Below, piece by piece: positions 18,848 through 28,717 of a stretch of DNA of 64,000 nt. Source of the stretch: JAJPKK01 sp963844635 (GTDB lineage Bacteria > Pseudomonadota > Alphaproteobacteria > Rhizobiales > Xanthobacteraceae). A model generated the notes under the pieces. That model made no database searches. It saw only the letters and a program-made list of their open reading frames with translations, and was not told the origin of the DNA. Numbering within the stretch: position 1 is the stretch's first letter; every line of letters begins with the position of its first letter. Where the stretch lies: NCBI GenBank assembly GCA_963844635.1, contig CAWJPD010000003.1, positions 992,001-1,056,000 of the forward strand, written 5' to 3'. The position numbers and the translations under genes were made by a program.

Positions 18848-20469
18848 ATGTCCCTATGCAGATCCCCACACAAATCCCTGCGCATCGATCGCCGCCGTTT
18901 CGTCGGCGGGCTCGGGGCTGGCACGCTTGCGGTCGTTGCAATGCCTTCCGTCGTCGTCGGAGCGCTGGCGCAGGCGCGACGCTGGACCGAGGACCCGTTC
19001 AGCCTCGGCGTTGCGTCGGGCGCACCGCGCAGCGACGGCTTCGTGCTGTGGACGCGGCTTGCTCCCGACCCGCTCTCGGTCGATCCGGCGACACCCGGCG
19101 GCATGACCGGCGGCGACGTTCCAGTCAGCTACGAAATCGCGACCGATCCCGCGATGCATGACATCGTCCGGCGAGGAGTCGCAAAGGCCGAACAGGCCTA
19201 CGCCTATTCGGTGCACGCCGACATTACCGGCTCGTGCCCGGCCGTCCCTACTGGTACCGCCTCACGAGCGGCGAAGCGGCAAGTCCGGTCGGACGCGCCA
19301 TGACACTACCCGCCACGGCTACGCCGCTTGACCGGATGCGGTTCGGCTTTGTCTCCTGCTCCAATTACGAGCACGGCTACTTTTCCGCTTACCGGCATCT
19401 CGCCGACGAGAACCCGGATGCGGTCATGTTCCTCGGTGACTACATCTACGAGTATGTCGAGCAGAACCGGCCGACCGTGCGCACGCATAGCGACGGCATC
19501 GAGGCGGCGACATTGCCAACCTATCGCAATCGCTATGCCCAGTATCGGCGCGACGCCGATCTGCAGCGGCTGCACGCGACCGCACCGGCGCTCGTCACCT
19601 GGGACGACCACGAGGTCGAAAACGACTACGCCGACAAGTGGTCGCAGTTCTTCGATGATCCCGAGCTGTTCTTGCAGCGTCGCGCCGCCGCCTATCAGGC
19701 TTTCTACGAGCACATGCCGGTGCGCCCGATCCTCTCGCGTCCCGAGGGACCGGCGATGCGGGTCTATGACCGGTTCACCTTCGGCGACCTCCTCGAAGTT
19801 TCGATGATCGACGGCCGGCAGTATCGCTCGCGTGAAGCTTGCTACACGCCGCCGAACCGCGGCGGCGGCCATCTCGAAACCGACACCAGTTGCCCGGAGC
19901 GGCGTGCGGACGGCCGCACGATGATGGGCTTCGCGCAGGAATCCTGGTTGGGACAGGGCCTCGCCCGTTCGAAGGCGAAATGGAACGTGATTGCGCAGGA
20001 TGTGCTGATGGCGCAGCTCCACGGGAAAACGCCCGCCGGGGATTTCGCCTTTTGGACCGATGCCTGGGACGGCTATCCGGCGAACCGGCGGCGTCTGCTC
20101 GAACGTATTGCCCAGACCCGCGTCTCTAATCCGGTCGTGATCGGCGGCGACAGCCATGCCTTTTTCGCCAACGACCTGCGGGTCGACTTCGACGATCCCA
20201 ATTCCCCCATTGTTGCGAGCGAATTCGTCGGCACCTCGATCACCTCACCGGGTCCGTCCTACGAGCGGGTCGCAGCGACGCTGCCGGACAATCCGCATAT
20301 CCACTTCTTTGAAAGCCGCAGGCGCGGTTATGTCAGCGTCGACCTCGATGCCAAGCAGATGACGACACGACTGCGCGTCGTCTCTGATGTCACCGACCCC
20401 AATGCCAGCTGCTCGACGCTAAAAACCTTTGCCGTCGAGAGCGGAAAGGCCGGCGTCGCGGAAGCGTAA
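18848..20469 (+). CDS. PhoD-like alkaline phosphatase/phosphodiesterase, Tat-exported (frame break near 19231)
   Basis: Starts MSLCRSPHKSLRIDRRRFVGG, with a twin-arginine motif and an Ala-rich hydrophobic stretch. The N-terminal PhoD domain (DPFSLGVASGAPRSDGFVLW) is followed by the metallophosphatase core: FGFVSCSNYEHGYFSAY, MFLGDYIYEY, TWDDHEVENDYAD and VIGGDSHAFF, the usual metal ligands. One base is missing near 19231; adding a C restores GLVPGRPYWYRL. Total reconstructed length is about 540 residues, normal for PhoD. It would hydrolyse phosphate mono- or diesters in the periplasm. No Pho-box was identified with confidence. Confidence 0.8.
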
Positions 20470-20487
20470 CCCTCACGCGGGTGGGCA

Positions 20488-20535
20488 GCGCCTGATCCCG
20501 TAAAGTTGCGGACGTTTCGAACAACATCATGCGCT
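20488..20535 (-). repeat. Interspersed palindromic repeat, copy 7 (core only)
   Basis: Reverse core module: CTGATCCCGTAAAGTTGCGG to ATCATGCGC, with the outer module missing. It lies between the convergent phosphatase and ABC exporter genes. Confidence 0.8.
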
Positions 20536-20548
20536 GCCGACCCGCGTT

Positions 20549-22385
20549 CTACGCCGCCTGGAATTGCAGCCGCGCGAGACGCGCATAGAGGCCGCCATGC
20601 GCGGCCAGCATGTCGTGCGTGCCCTCCTCGACAATCCGCCCTTCCTCCATGACGAGGATGCGGTCGCAGGAGAGCACGGTCGCGAGACGATGGGCAATAA
20701 CGAGCGTCGTGCGTTCGGCCATCAGCCGGCCCAGTGCGGTCTGCACCAGCGTCTCGTTTTCGGCATCGAGCGATGAGGTTGCCTCATCGAGCAGCAGCAA
20801 CGGCGCGTTGCGCAAGATCGCCCGCGCAATAGCGATTCGTTGGCGTTGACCGCCGGACAGCGTCACGCCGCGCTCGCCGGCGAGCGTGTCAAAACCCTGA
20901 GGCAGGCGGTTGATGAACTCGGACGCGGCGGCGAGATCGGCAGCGCGAGCGACTTCGGCAGCGCTCGCATCGGGTCGGCCGAAACGGATATTGTCGGCGA
21001 TGGTGGTGGCGAAGATCGTCGCGTCCTGGGGAACGAGCGCGATCCGCGATCGCAGCGCGCGCGGATCGGCTTTGGCAATCGGTACGCCGTCGAGCGAGAT
21101 GACCCCGCCCTTAGGGTCATAGAAGCGCAGCAACAGGTGAAAGATCGTGCTCTTGCCGGCCCCTGACGGCCCGACGATCGCCACCTTTTCCCCGGCTTTG
21201 ACGGCTAACGACACCCCGTCAAGTGCAGCAATGTTGGGGCGGGTCGGATAGGCGAACCGCACCGCGTCGAACCGGATCTCTCCGCGCGCCGGAGAAGGCA
21301 GTGGCACAGGGTGTTCCGGAGCGGTGATTTCGGGAGGAACGCGCAACAATTCGGTGAGCCGCTCGGCGGATCCCGCCGCCTGTGCAAGCTCGCCCCAGAC
21401 TTCGCTCAATTGCCCAAGCCCGCTCGCGGCCAATACCGCAAAGAGAACAAACTGGCTGAGCGTTCCCGGCGTCGTGCGTCCCGACAGCACGTCCTCTGCC
21501 CCGACCCACAGAACGACGACGACGCTCGACGCTGCGAGGAAAATAACGATCGCAGTCAGCACCGCACGCGCCCGGGTCGAAGCGATGGCCGCCTGATAGG
21601 CGCGCTCGACCGTGGTGGCAAAGCGGCGGCTCGCCAGCTGCTCATTGGTGAAGGCCTGCAAAGTGCGCACCGCTCCGATCAGCTCGGCTGCATAGGCGGA
21701 CGCGTCGGCAAGGGTATCCTGTGCCGAGCGCGAGCGCTGGCGGACGGCGCGGCCCATGCCGACCAGCGGCAGCACGATCACCGGAATGGCGCCAAGGACG
21801 AACAGGGAGAGTTCGCGGACTCGTCCACACCATCATGGCGGCGGAACCGAAAAACAGCACCAGATTGCGCAGCGCCACCGACGTGGAGCTGCCGACCGCA
21901 GCCTTGATCTGCGTGGTGTCCGCGGTCAGGCGCGAAACCAGCTCGCCGGCCTTCGCGGTGTCGAAGAACGTCGCCGACAGTGTGGCGATATGCGTGAATA
22001 CGGCATCGCGCAGGTCGGCCACCACGCGCTCGCCGATCGTGGTGACGAGGTAGTACCGCATCGCGCTCGCCACCGCGAGCACCGCCACGACGAGGATCAT
22101 GACGGCAAAATACTTGTCGATCAGCCCGGCGCGTTCGCTGTCAAAGCCGTTGTCGATCATGCGACGGACCGCGATCGGTACCGCAAGCGTCGCCATCGCC
22201 GCCACCAGCAACGCGATGCCGGCCGCGACCACGCGGCCCCTGTGGCGCGAGACGAACGGCATCAGGCCGGCCAGTGGCGCGAGGCTGCGTCGCCGCGTCC
22301 TCTTTTTGACGGCCGATACGGCGACCGCGTCGGTTAGGACTGCCGCGTCACCGAGCTGGACATCGGATTTCGAAACAACGCTCAT
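20549..22385 (-). CDS. ABC exporter half-transporter, membrane domain fused to ATPase (frame break near 21812)
   Basis: MsbA/LmrA-like exporter of about 610 residues. The membrane domain has RRMIDNGFDSER, YYLVTTIGERVVADLR, LSATFFDTAKAGELVSRL and about six helices. The ATPase has Walker A GPSGAGKST, Q-loop LVPQDATIF, signature LSGGQRQR, Walker B LLLLDEATSSLD and His switch IAHRLAT. The N-terminal 190 residues and the rest lie in different frames; removing one A from CGAACTCTCC joins WTSPRLSLFVLGAIP, as in relatives. It is divergent from rpmE across a gene-free 306 bp, a pairing also seen in related genomes. Function: export of an unidentified lipophilic substrate. Confidence 0.78.
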
Positions 22386-22691
22386 GAACGATGCTCGTAA
22401 TGGGCTTGCCGGTTATTTTCGAATGGCTCTAAGGAAGACGGTGCCGGACAATGCCGTGCCGCCTCGGCAATGACAACTGGGAAGGGGCGGCCTTGGAGCA
22501 TCCCCGTTGCCGCACCCGCCCGGTGGCAGCCATGTTTCGCGCGAAAAGCATGCCGGCCTTCCGATCTGGTGACGGGCGCCGACCCATCGAGTTCCATCGG
22601 TTTCGGTACTGCGCCTTGATCTTCCCCGAGGGACCGCGTTATAGCGTTCGCCACCTTGCATGCGCCCGAGCCGGCGCCGGAAATCGAGACA

Positions 22692-22919
22692 ATGAAGGCC
22701 GAAATTCATCCCAACTACCACACGATCAAGGTCGTGATGACGGACGGTACGGAGTTCCTGACCCGTTCGACCTGGGGCAAAGCGGGCGATACGATGAACC
22801 TCGATATCGATCCCAAATCGCATCCGGCCTGGACCGGGGGCGCCCAGCAACTCATCGACCGCGGCGGCAGGTTGTCGCGATTCCAGAAGAAGTTTTCCGG
22901 GCTGGGCCTGAAGAAATAG
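22692..22919 (+). CDS. rpmE: Ribosomal protein L31
   Basis: A 75-residue 50S subunit protein starting MKAEIHPNYHTIKVVMTDG, with the family pattern STWG and HPAWTGG. The four zinc-binding cysteines of the C+ form are absent, so this is the C- (zinc-independent) form. An upstream in-frame ATG would add 12 residues with no counterpart. It is a core gene and supports chromosomal context here. Confidence 0.95.
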   Translation: MKAEIHPNYHTIKVVMTDGTEFLTRSTWGKAGDTMNLDIDPKSHPAWTGGAQQLIDRGGRLSRFQKKFSGLGLKK

Positions 22920-23073
22920 CACCCACGTCCAGCGGCAGGGCAGCTTCGGCAGCGAATTGGCCGCGCGTGCTCTCGTTCCGAGAATGTGCGGCACGCACAG
23001 CACGGCGCAGCATGGCTGGAGTTGGCCTGCGGCTCGCAGCACCGCGCCGTTAAGCCGGCGCCTCATACGCAGG

Positions 23074-23589
23074 TTACTGCCGCTGTCGCTCGAAGGCCGC
23101 GCGCAGCAGCCCGAGTTGTTTTTCAAGTGGGCTGTCGGCGGGTGCCGCCGGTGCGGGCGCGTGGATCATGGCGTCGAGCCGTCGCACACGGTCCTGCAGC
23201 CGTTTCGACCGCGTGATCAACACGCCCAGCCGCTCAGGCAGCTTGCCAACCGAATCGGACGGCCGCTCCTCACCCGCGAGCTTGACCTTGGTGCGTTCTT
23301 TGCTTGCCTGGGCGAGCGGGATTTCGCCTTCATTGACCGCACGGTGCAGCAGCAGCCAGGACGCGAGCTGCATCAGCCTGGTGGTGAGGCGCATGCTTTC
23401 GGTTGCATAGGCAAGCGAAGTGGAGCGATCGAGGTTTTTCGATTCCAACCGGCCCGGCCCGTCGAGATAGGCCGCCGTCTCTTCGACGAGCTTCATCCCG
23501 TCCTGGTAGAGCCGTGAAAAATTCCCCGAAGTGGCGAGCTTTTCGCCAAAGGAAACCGGCTGCAACTCATCAACCGACCTGTCGGACAT
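23074..23589 (-). CDS. rcdA: DUF1465 family protein (RcdA, regulator of CtrA degradation)
   Basis: A 171-residue protein matching DUF1465: FGEKLATSGNFSRLYQDGM, MKLVEETAAYLDGPGR and TTRLMQLASWLLLHRAVNEGE. In Caulobacter the DUF1465 protein RcdA is an adaptor that delivers the cell-cycle regulator CtrA to ClpXP. The last 40 residues are Pro/Ala-rich followed by a basic end, as usual for the family. The start at MSDRSVDEL is preceded by GTGAGCG; an upstream ATG four codons earlier is less likely. Neighbouring rpmE and DUF1192 genes are its usual company in Hyphomicrobiales. The symbol is inferred from the family. Confidence 0.82.
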   Translation of the reverse strand: MSDRSVDELQPVSFGEKLATSGNFSRLYQDGMKLVEETAAYLDGPGRLESKNLDRSTSLAYATESMRLTTRLMQLASWLLLHRAVNEGEIPLAQASKERTKVKLAGEERPSDSVGKLPERLGVLITRSKRLQDRVRRLDAMIHAPAPAAPADSPLEKQLGLLRAAFERQRQ

Positions 23590-23718
23590 GCGCTCACGCC
23601 TCACAACATGGAAAGCATGCCCGCGTGTCGCGGTTCTGTCCAGCGACGATTATGAATTCGTTAAGACATGGTTGCCACGGCGCGCAGCGCGCTGCGCGTT
23701 CCGGATTTAACGTAAAAA

Positions 23719-23740
23719 GAGCCGCCGTTGCCGGCGGCTC
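23719..23740 (-). terminator. Rho-independent terminator for the DUF1192 unit
   Basis: On the minus strand a 9-bp perfect stem (GAGCCGCCG / CGGCGGCTC) with a 4-base loop is followed at once by TTTTT. It lies about 155 bp downstream of the DUF1192 stop codon and just before the start of the DUF1465 gene, separating the two minus-strand genes. Confidence 0.7.
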
Positions 23741-23893
23741 AAGTGATAACAGGGAGGCGTCAAACAGAGTGGACAGGAGCCACTCGGTGTCCACGGAATG
23801 GACAATCAATGTAATGAACGAGAAAGCTTACCAAAGAGTAAACGCCATTCCGATCGGTTGAAAAAGGCGGTGGTAGCCGGGTCGGCCTATTCG

Positions 23894-24094
23894 TCATTTT
23901 TTGAAAAACGTATCCGCGGCGGAGCGAGAGGCCTGCTTTTTCGCAGCTACCGCTTCGAGGCGTGCGATCTCCTCCCTTAGCGACGCGATGCGCTCGTGCA
24001 ACTCCTGGACGGAGAGCAGCGCAAGGTCCTGCCCCATCTCGTGGACCTGCTTCTTCTTCGGGCGGTCGTCCTCATCGATGGTGGCCACATTCAT
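23894..24094 (-). CDS. DUF1192 family small coiled-coil protein
   Basis: A 66-residue protein beginning MNVATIDEDDRPKKKQVHEM, then DLALLSVQELHERIASLREE and a basic helix. This is the DUF1192 pattern: an acidic/basic N-terminus plus one amphipathic coiled coil. GGAGGATG precedes the ATG. The longer open frame upstream runs through repeat copy 8 and is rejected. Members are nearly universal in Hyphomicrobiales and usually lie next to the DUF1465 and quinone-oxidoreductase genes, as here. Function unknown. Confidence 0.88.
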   Translation of the reverse strand: MNVATIDEDDRPKKKQVHEMGQDLALLSVQELHERIASLREEIARLEAVAAKKQASRSAADTFFKK

Positions 24095-24155
24095 CCTCCG
24101 CCGCTGCGGGAAACTTCCGCTGCTTCCGCATTGTCTCCCGCGAAGATGCCCATTG

Positions 24156-24299
24156 AGCGGGATGCGTTCGGCCGGAATCGCCTCCCGCTCGTTTCCCTTT
24201 TGCGCATCAATCGCGGACTGCGCTCGACGACGGATGCAAGGTGATCTTGCGCATGGTCTTTGTCCGAAAAGTCTGCGACTCTTCGGGATCATGCGCTAA
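24156..24299 (+). repeat. Interspersed palindromic repeat, copy 8 (full length)
   Basis: Forward copy: AGCGGGATGCGTTCGG, spacer GCGGACTGCGCTCGACGACG, core TTGCGCATGGTCTTTGTCCG to GATCATGCGCTAA. It lies in the region between DUF1192 and the divergent quinone oxidoreductase. Confidence 0.88.
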
Positions 24300-24332
24300 A
24301 CAAGCGTCGTTTCCGTCGTTGTGAATAGACCC

Positions 24333-25359
24333 ATGTCCTCCGTTGCCGCAACCTCTTCCGTTCCTGCCGTCATGACCGCCATCGGCATCTCGTCGCCCGG
24401 AGGTCCCGAGACGTTGGTGCCGATGGAGCGCGCGGTCCCGCGGCCCGGGGAGGGCCAAATCCTGGTTGCGGTTGCGGCAGCGGGCGTGAACCGGCCGGAC
24501 GTGATGCAGCGCAAGGGGCTTTATCCGCCACCGCCCGGTGTCACCGACATTCCGGGCCTTGAGATCGCGGGTGCTCGTTGCCAGCATGGGCCCCGCCGTT
24601 CGGCGCTGGAAGGTGGGCGATGAGGTTATCGCGCTGGTCAGCGGTGGCGGCTATGCGCAGTACTGCGTTGCCGACGAACACAATGCCTTGCCAATCCCGC
24701 GCGGCGTGACCGCAACGCAGGCCGCCGGCATTCCGGAAACATTCTTCACTGTCTGGCACAATGTGTTCGAACGCGGCGGCCTTAAGGCCGGGGAAACGCT
24801 GCTCGTGCACGGCGGCAGCTCAGGGATCGGCACGACGGCAATTGCGCTTGCGAAGGCGCTCGGTGCCAGGGTCATCACAACCGCTGGAACGCCGGAGAAA
24901 TGCGACGCCTGCCGCCGCCTCGGCGCCGACGTTGCCGTGAACTACAAGAGCGAGGATTTCGTCGCTGCCACCAAGGCTGCGACGGCGGGCGCCGGCGCCG
25001 ACGTGATTTTGGACATGGTCGGCGGCGACTATATCGAGCGGAACTACGAGGCCGCCGCCATCGAGGGCCGCATCGTGCAGATCGCGTTCCAGGGATCGCC
25101 GCGCGCCTCTGTCGATTTTCGCCGCCTGATGCTCAAGCGCCTGCATCATACCGGCTCGACGCTGCGCTCGCGGTCGGTCGCCGACAAGGCGGCGATCGCC
25201 GCCGCGGTAGAACGCACCGTGTGGCCGCTGATTGCCGCTGGAAAGGTCCGTCCTGTGATCGACAGCACGTTCCCCTTGCGCGAAGCAGCAGCCGCCCATG
25301 CGCGCATGGAATTGAGCGCGCATATCGGCAAGATCGTACTGGTGGTTGGAGGGAACTGA
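24333..25359 (+). CDS. NAD(P)H quinone oxidoreductase, MDR superfamily (frame break near 24570)
   Basis: PIG3/zeta-crystallin-like enzyme of about 340 residues: MTAIGISSPGGPETLVP, AAGVNRPDVMQRKGLYPPPP, GLEIAG, then in a shifted frame RRWKVGDEVIALVSGGGYAQYC, the nucleotide site HGGSSGIGTTAIALAKALG, and DVILDMVGGDYIERN. The break lies in GCGGGTGCTC; a one-base change there joins GLEIAG to VLVASMGPAV. The start is uncertain: ATG 24333 or ATG 24372 (MTAIGISS); neither has a strong ribosome-binding site. Relatives reduce quinones with NADPH. Its place after DUF1192 is conserved in related genomes. Confidence 0.78.
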
Positions 25360-25573
25360 TCCACCCCGGCGAAAAATGCCGGCTGCAAAGCGCTCAGCGC
25401 CGGTGGAAAGCACAGCGAAGCCGCTGATGGGCGGCATCAACCCGCGGCGCGAAAGAGGCGAACGGGGCGAGGCGGGCCGTCCCGCGGTTGTCGCGGAAAT
25501 GACGCAAATGGGTCCGCTATATTACCGCCGGGCCCGGAACGCCCGGCGACGGGGACACGGGGAGGATCGCTGC

Positions 25574-28446
25574 TTGAGGGTTCTGCACGTCGCCATCGCG
25601 GCAGTCGTCCTGGTCGCGTTGCTGGTTGCGTCTCCCCTCCGCGCCGCCGAGGCGATCAACGTGCCGGTCGATGCTCCCGCCATCGACCTCACCGATGCCG
25701 TCGACCGGCTCACGACCGACACTGACCGTGTTCAAATCTCCACGGCGCCCGGCAGCGACGGCATCGTCCGCCGCATCGAGGTGAGGGCACGCGAGGCCAG
25801 CACCGATTGGGTGGTGTTTGCGCTCGCCAATTCGAGCGACGACCAGATCGACCGCCTGATCGTCGTGCCGCATTACCAGATGGTCGGTTCGAAAATCCTG
25901 TGGCCCGATCTCGGCATGTCGCGCGTCGTCAACATCACGCCGAGTGCGGGGGACAAGCCCGATCTCCAGTACAGCGCTACCGCCGATATTTTCCGCATCA
26001 CCCTCGATCCCGGTACCGTGATCACCTACGTGATGGAGATGCGCACCAACAAGCTGCCGCAGATCTACCTGTGGGAGCCGGAGACCTACAAGGACAAGAT
26101 CAACAGTTTCACCCTGTATTATGGCATCGTCATCGGCATTGCCGGATTGCTGGCGCTGTTCCTCACCATTCTGTTCGTCGTCAAGGGCAGCTTCATGTTC
26201 CCGGCCGCGGCCGCTCTCGGATGGGCGGTGCTCGTCTATATCGGCATCGATTTCGGGTTCTGGGGCCGGGTCTTCAACATGTCGGTAGAAGCCGAACGCG
26301 TCTGGCGCGCCTCCGGCGAGGCTATTCTCGCGGCAACGCTGCTCGTGTTCCTGTTCGCCTACCTCAATCTCTATCGGTGGCATGTGCGCTATGCCCACGT
26401 AGCGATTGCATGGCTCGCCTTTCTCGGTGCCCTGGTCGCGGTGGCGTTGGTCGATCCGTCGATTGCGTCGGGCATCGCCCGGCTGTCCTTGCTGGTCGTC
26501 GCGCTGGCCGGCTTCGGCGTCGTCATCTACCTTGCAACACAAGGTTATGACCGCGCAGTCCTTTTGATCCCCACCTGGCTGCTGTTCGTGGTGTGGGTGC
26601 TCGCCGCCGGGCTCGCCGTCGCCGGCATCGTCACCAACGACATTGTTGCGCCGGCACTGCTCGGTGGCCTTGTTCTCATTGTGATGCTGATCGGGTTCAC
26701 GGTCATGCAGCATGCCTTCGCCGGCGGCATCACGCAGGGCTTCATGTCCGATATCGAGCGGCGGGCTCTCGCTCTGACCGGCTCGGGAGACATGATTTGG
26801 GACTGGGACGTCGCCGCGGACAAGGTGTTTACCAGCCCCGAGACCGAAGCCGCCCTCGGCCTCAAGCGCGGCAGCCTGGATGGACCCGCGGCGCAATGGG
26901 TCGACGTGGTGCACCCCCTCGACCGTGACCGGTTTCGCGCCGCGCTCGACAGCGCGCTGGAGCAACGCCGCGGGCGTATCGTCGAAAATTTCAGGTTCCG
27001 CACCCCGGACGGTCACTCGCTGTGGTTCACGCTCAAGGCGCGGCCAGTGGTCGGTTCGGACGGCGAGGTGATCCGCCTCGTCGGCACCCTGACCGACGTC
27101 ACCGAAACAAAAATCACCGAGGAACGCCTCCTGCAAGATGCCGTGCACGATAATCTGACCGGGTTGCCCAATCGCCAGCTGTTCCTTGATCGCATCGAGG
27201 CGGCGCTCTCCTTTGCCAAGACCAATCAGGACATCCGCCCGACCATCATTGTGCTCGACCTCGATCGCTTCAAGCAGGTGAACGATTCGGTCGGCGTCGC
27301 GGTTGGCGATTCGATCCTGCTGACGCTGGCGCGGCGGCTCAGCCGCTTGCTCAAGACGCAGGACACGCTGGCGCGGCTCGCCGGCGACCAGTTCGGCCTG
27401 ATCCTGATTTCGGAGCGCGACACCAACCGCATCGTCGGGTTCGCCGAGGCGATCTGCAAGGCGATCCGCGCGCCGATCACCTTCAACGAACGCGAAATCT
27501 TCCTTACCGCCTCGATCGGCCTCGCCTTGCCGGAGGCGCAGCCAAGTCCCGCCGAGCAGCTGCTCAAAGATGCGGAGCTTGCAATGTATGTCGCCAAGCG
27601 GGCGCGCGGCGACCGGTTCGAGGTCTTCAAGCCGGCGATGCGGGCGCGCAAGACCGATCGTTTGACGCTGGAATTCGGAATTGCGGCGGGCGCTCGACCG
27701 CGAGGAGATCGCGATTCTGTTCCAGCCCATCGTGCGGCTCGAGGATCGCACCGTGGCCGGCTTCGAAGCGCTCGCGCGTTGGGACCATCCGAAGATGGGC
27801 CGCCTGTCGCCGTCGGAATTCATCATGATTGCCGAGGAAATCGGCCTCATCAACGATCTTGGCCTGTTCGCGCTGGAACGCACGGCGCGTCAGCTCGGCA
27901 TCTGGCAGCGCGCCGTGCGCAGCCGCGTGCCGCTGTTCGCGAGTGTCAACCTGTCGTCACGCCAATTGCTCAAGAACGACCTGATCGACGACCTGCGCTC
28001 CGTACTCGCGCGCGCCGGCCTGCTCCGCGGCTCGCTCAAGTTGGAAGTCACAGAGTCGGTTGTCATGGAAAATCCGGAGCAGGCGGCGTTGATCCTGGCG
28101 CGCATCAAGCAGCTCGGCGCCGGCCTCGCGCTTGATGACTTCGGCACCGGCCATTCCTCGCTGGCCTACCTGCAGCGTTTTCCGTTCGACACCATCAAGA
28201 TCGACCGGTCCTTTGTGCGGACGAATTCCAAGGGAACGCGGCCGGTTATATTGCGATCGATCGTCGCATTGGGTCACGATCTCGGCATGGATGTCGTCGC
28301 GGAAGGTGCAGAGACCGAGGCGGATGCCACCGAGCTCTATCAGCTCGGCTGCGACTTCGCCCAGGGCTTCGCCTTCGGGCAGCCGATGAGCCCCCGACCA
28401 GGCCCACGAGTTGTTGATGAGCGAACGCCTGGAAACGGCGCGGTAG
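25574..28446 (+). CDS. Membrane PAS-GGDEF-EAL protein with degenerate GGDEF site (two frame breaks)
   Basis: About 955 residues. A signal peptide and periplasmic beta-rich segment (about 20-160) are followed by a seven-helix 7TMR-DISM-like region, a PAS fold (SGDMIWDWDVAADKVF), GGDEF and EAL domains. The cyclase site reads AGDQF instead of GG(D/E)EF, so cyclase activity is unlikely. The EAL domain keeps FEALARWDHP, ENPEQAALILARIKQLG and DDFGTGHSSLAYLQ, so c-di-GMP phosphodiesterase activity is expected. One base too many near 27677 (GAATTCGGAATTG) and one in the CCCCC run at 28391-28395 break the frame; correcting both yields a normal end at TAG 28446. A TTG start with GGGGAGGATC upstream is preferred over distant ATGs. 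Confidence 0.8.
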
Positions 28447-28470
28447 ATTTTTGCGCGGAGAAGGACCGTC

Positions 28471-28567
28471 ACGGATGCGTTCAACTTGAATCGCTTCCCG
28501 CTCGGCCCCCTTTGATTTTGCGCATGATCTTGTCCGAAACGTCTGCGACTTCCGGGATCCTGCGCTG
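28471..28567 (+). repeat. Interspersed palindromic repeat, copy 9
   Basis: Forward copy without the long spacer: ACGGATGCGTTCAACTTGAA, then TTGCGCATGATCTTGTCCG to GGGATCCTGCGCTGA. The core is slightly decayed. It follows the stop of the EAL gene by about 25 bp and faces the end of the Spy-like gene. Confidence 0.85.
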
Positions 28568-28717
28568 ACCAATCAGTGGTAACGGGCCGGCGGCCGAGGA
28601 CTGGTATGGCAGCGCCGAATGAAGGGTCACGCAAGCGGAAACGATGTCAAGGCCCCTCCCGAAGCCTCGGTGAGCAAAGCGATACCCGGAACCATTCGAT
28701 TGAAACGAGCGCCGCGT

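Noticed and set aside
25517..27883. 788-residue minus-strand open frame
   Set aside because: It is antisense to the GGDEF-EAL gene, has a shadow-like Arg/Asp-rich composition and no domain; the plus strand carries clear motifs.
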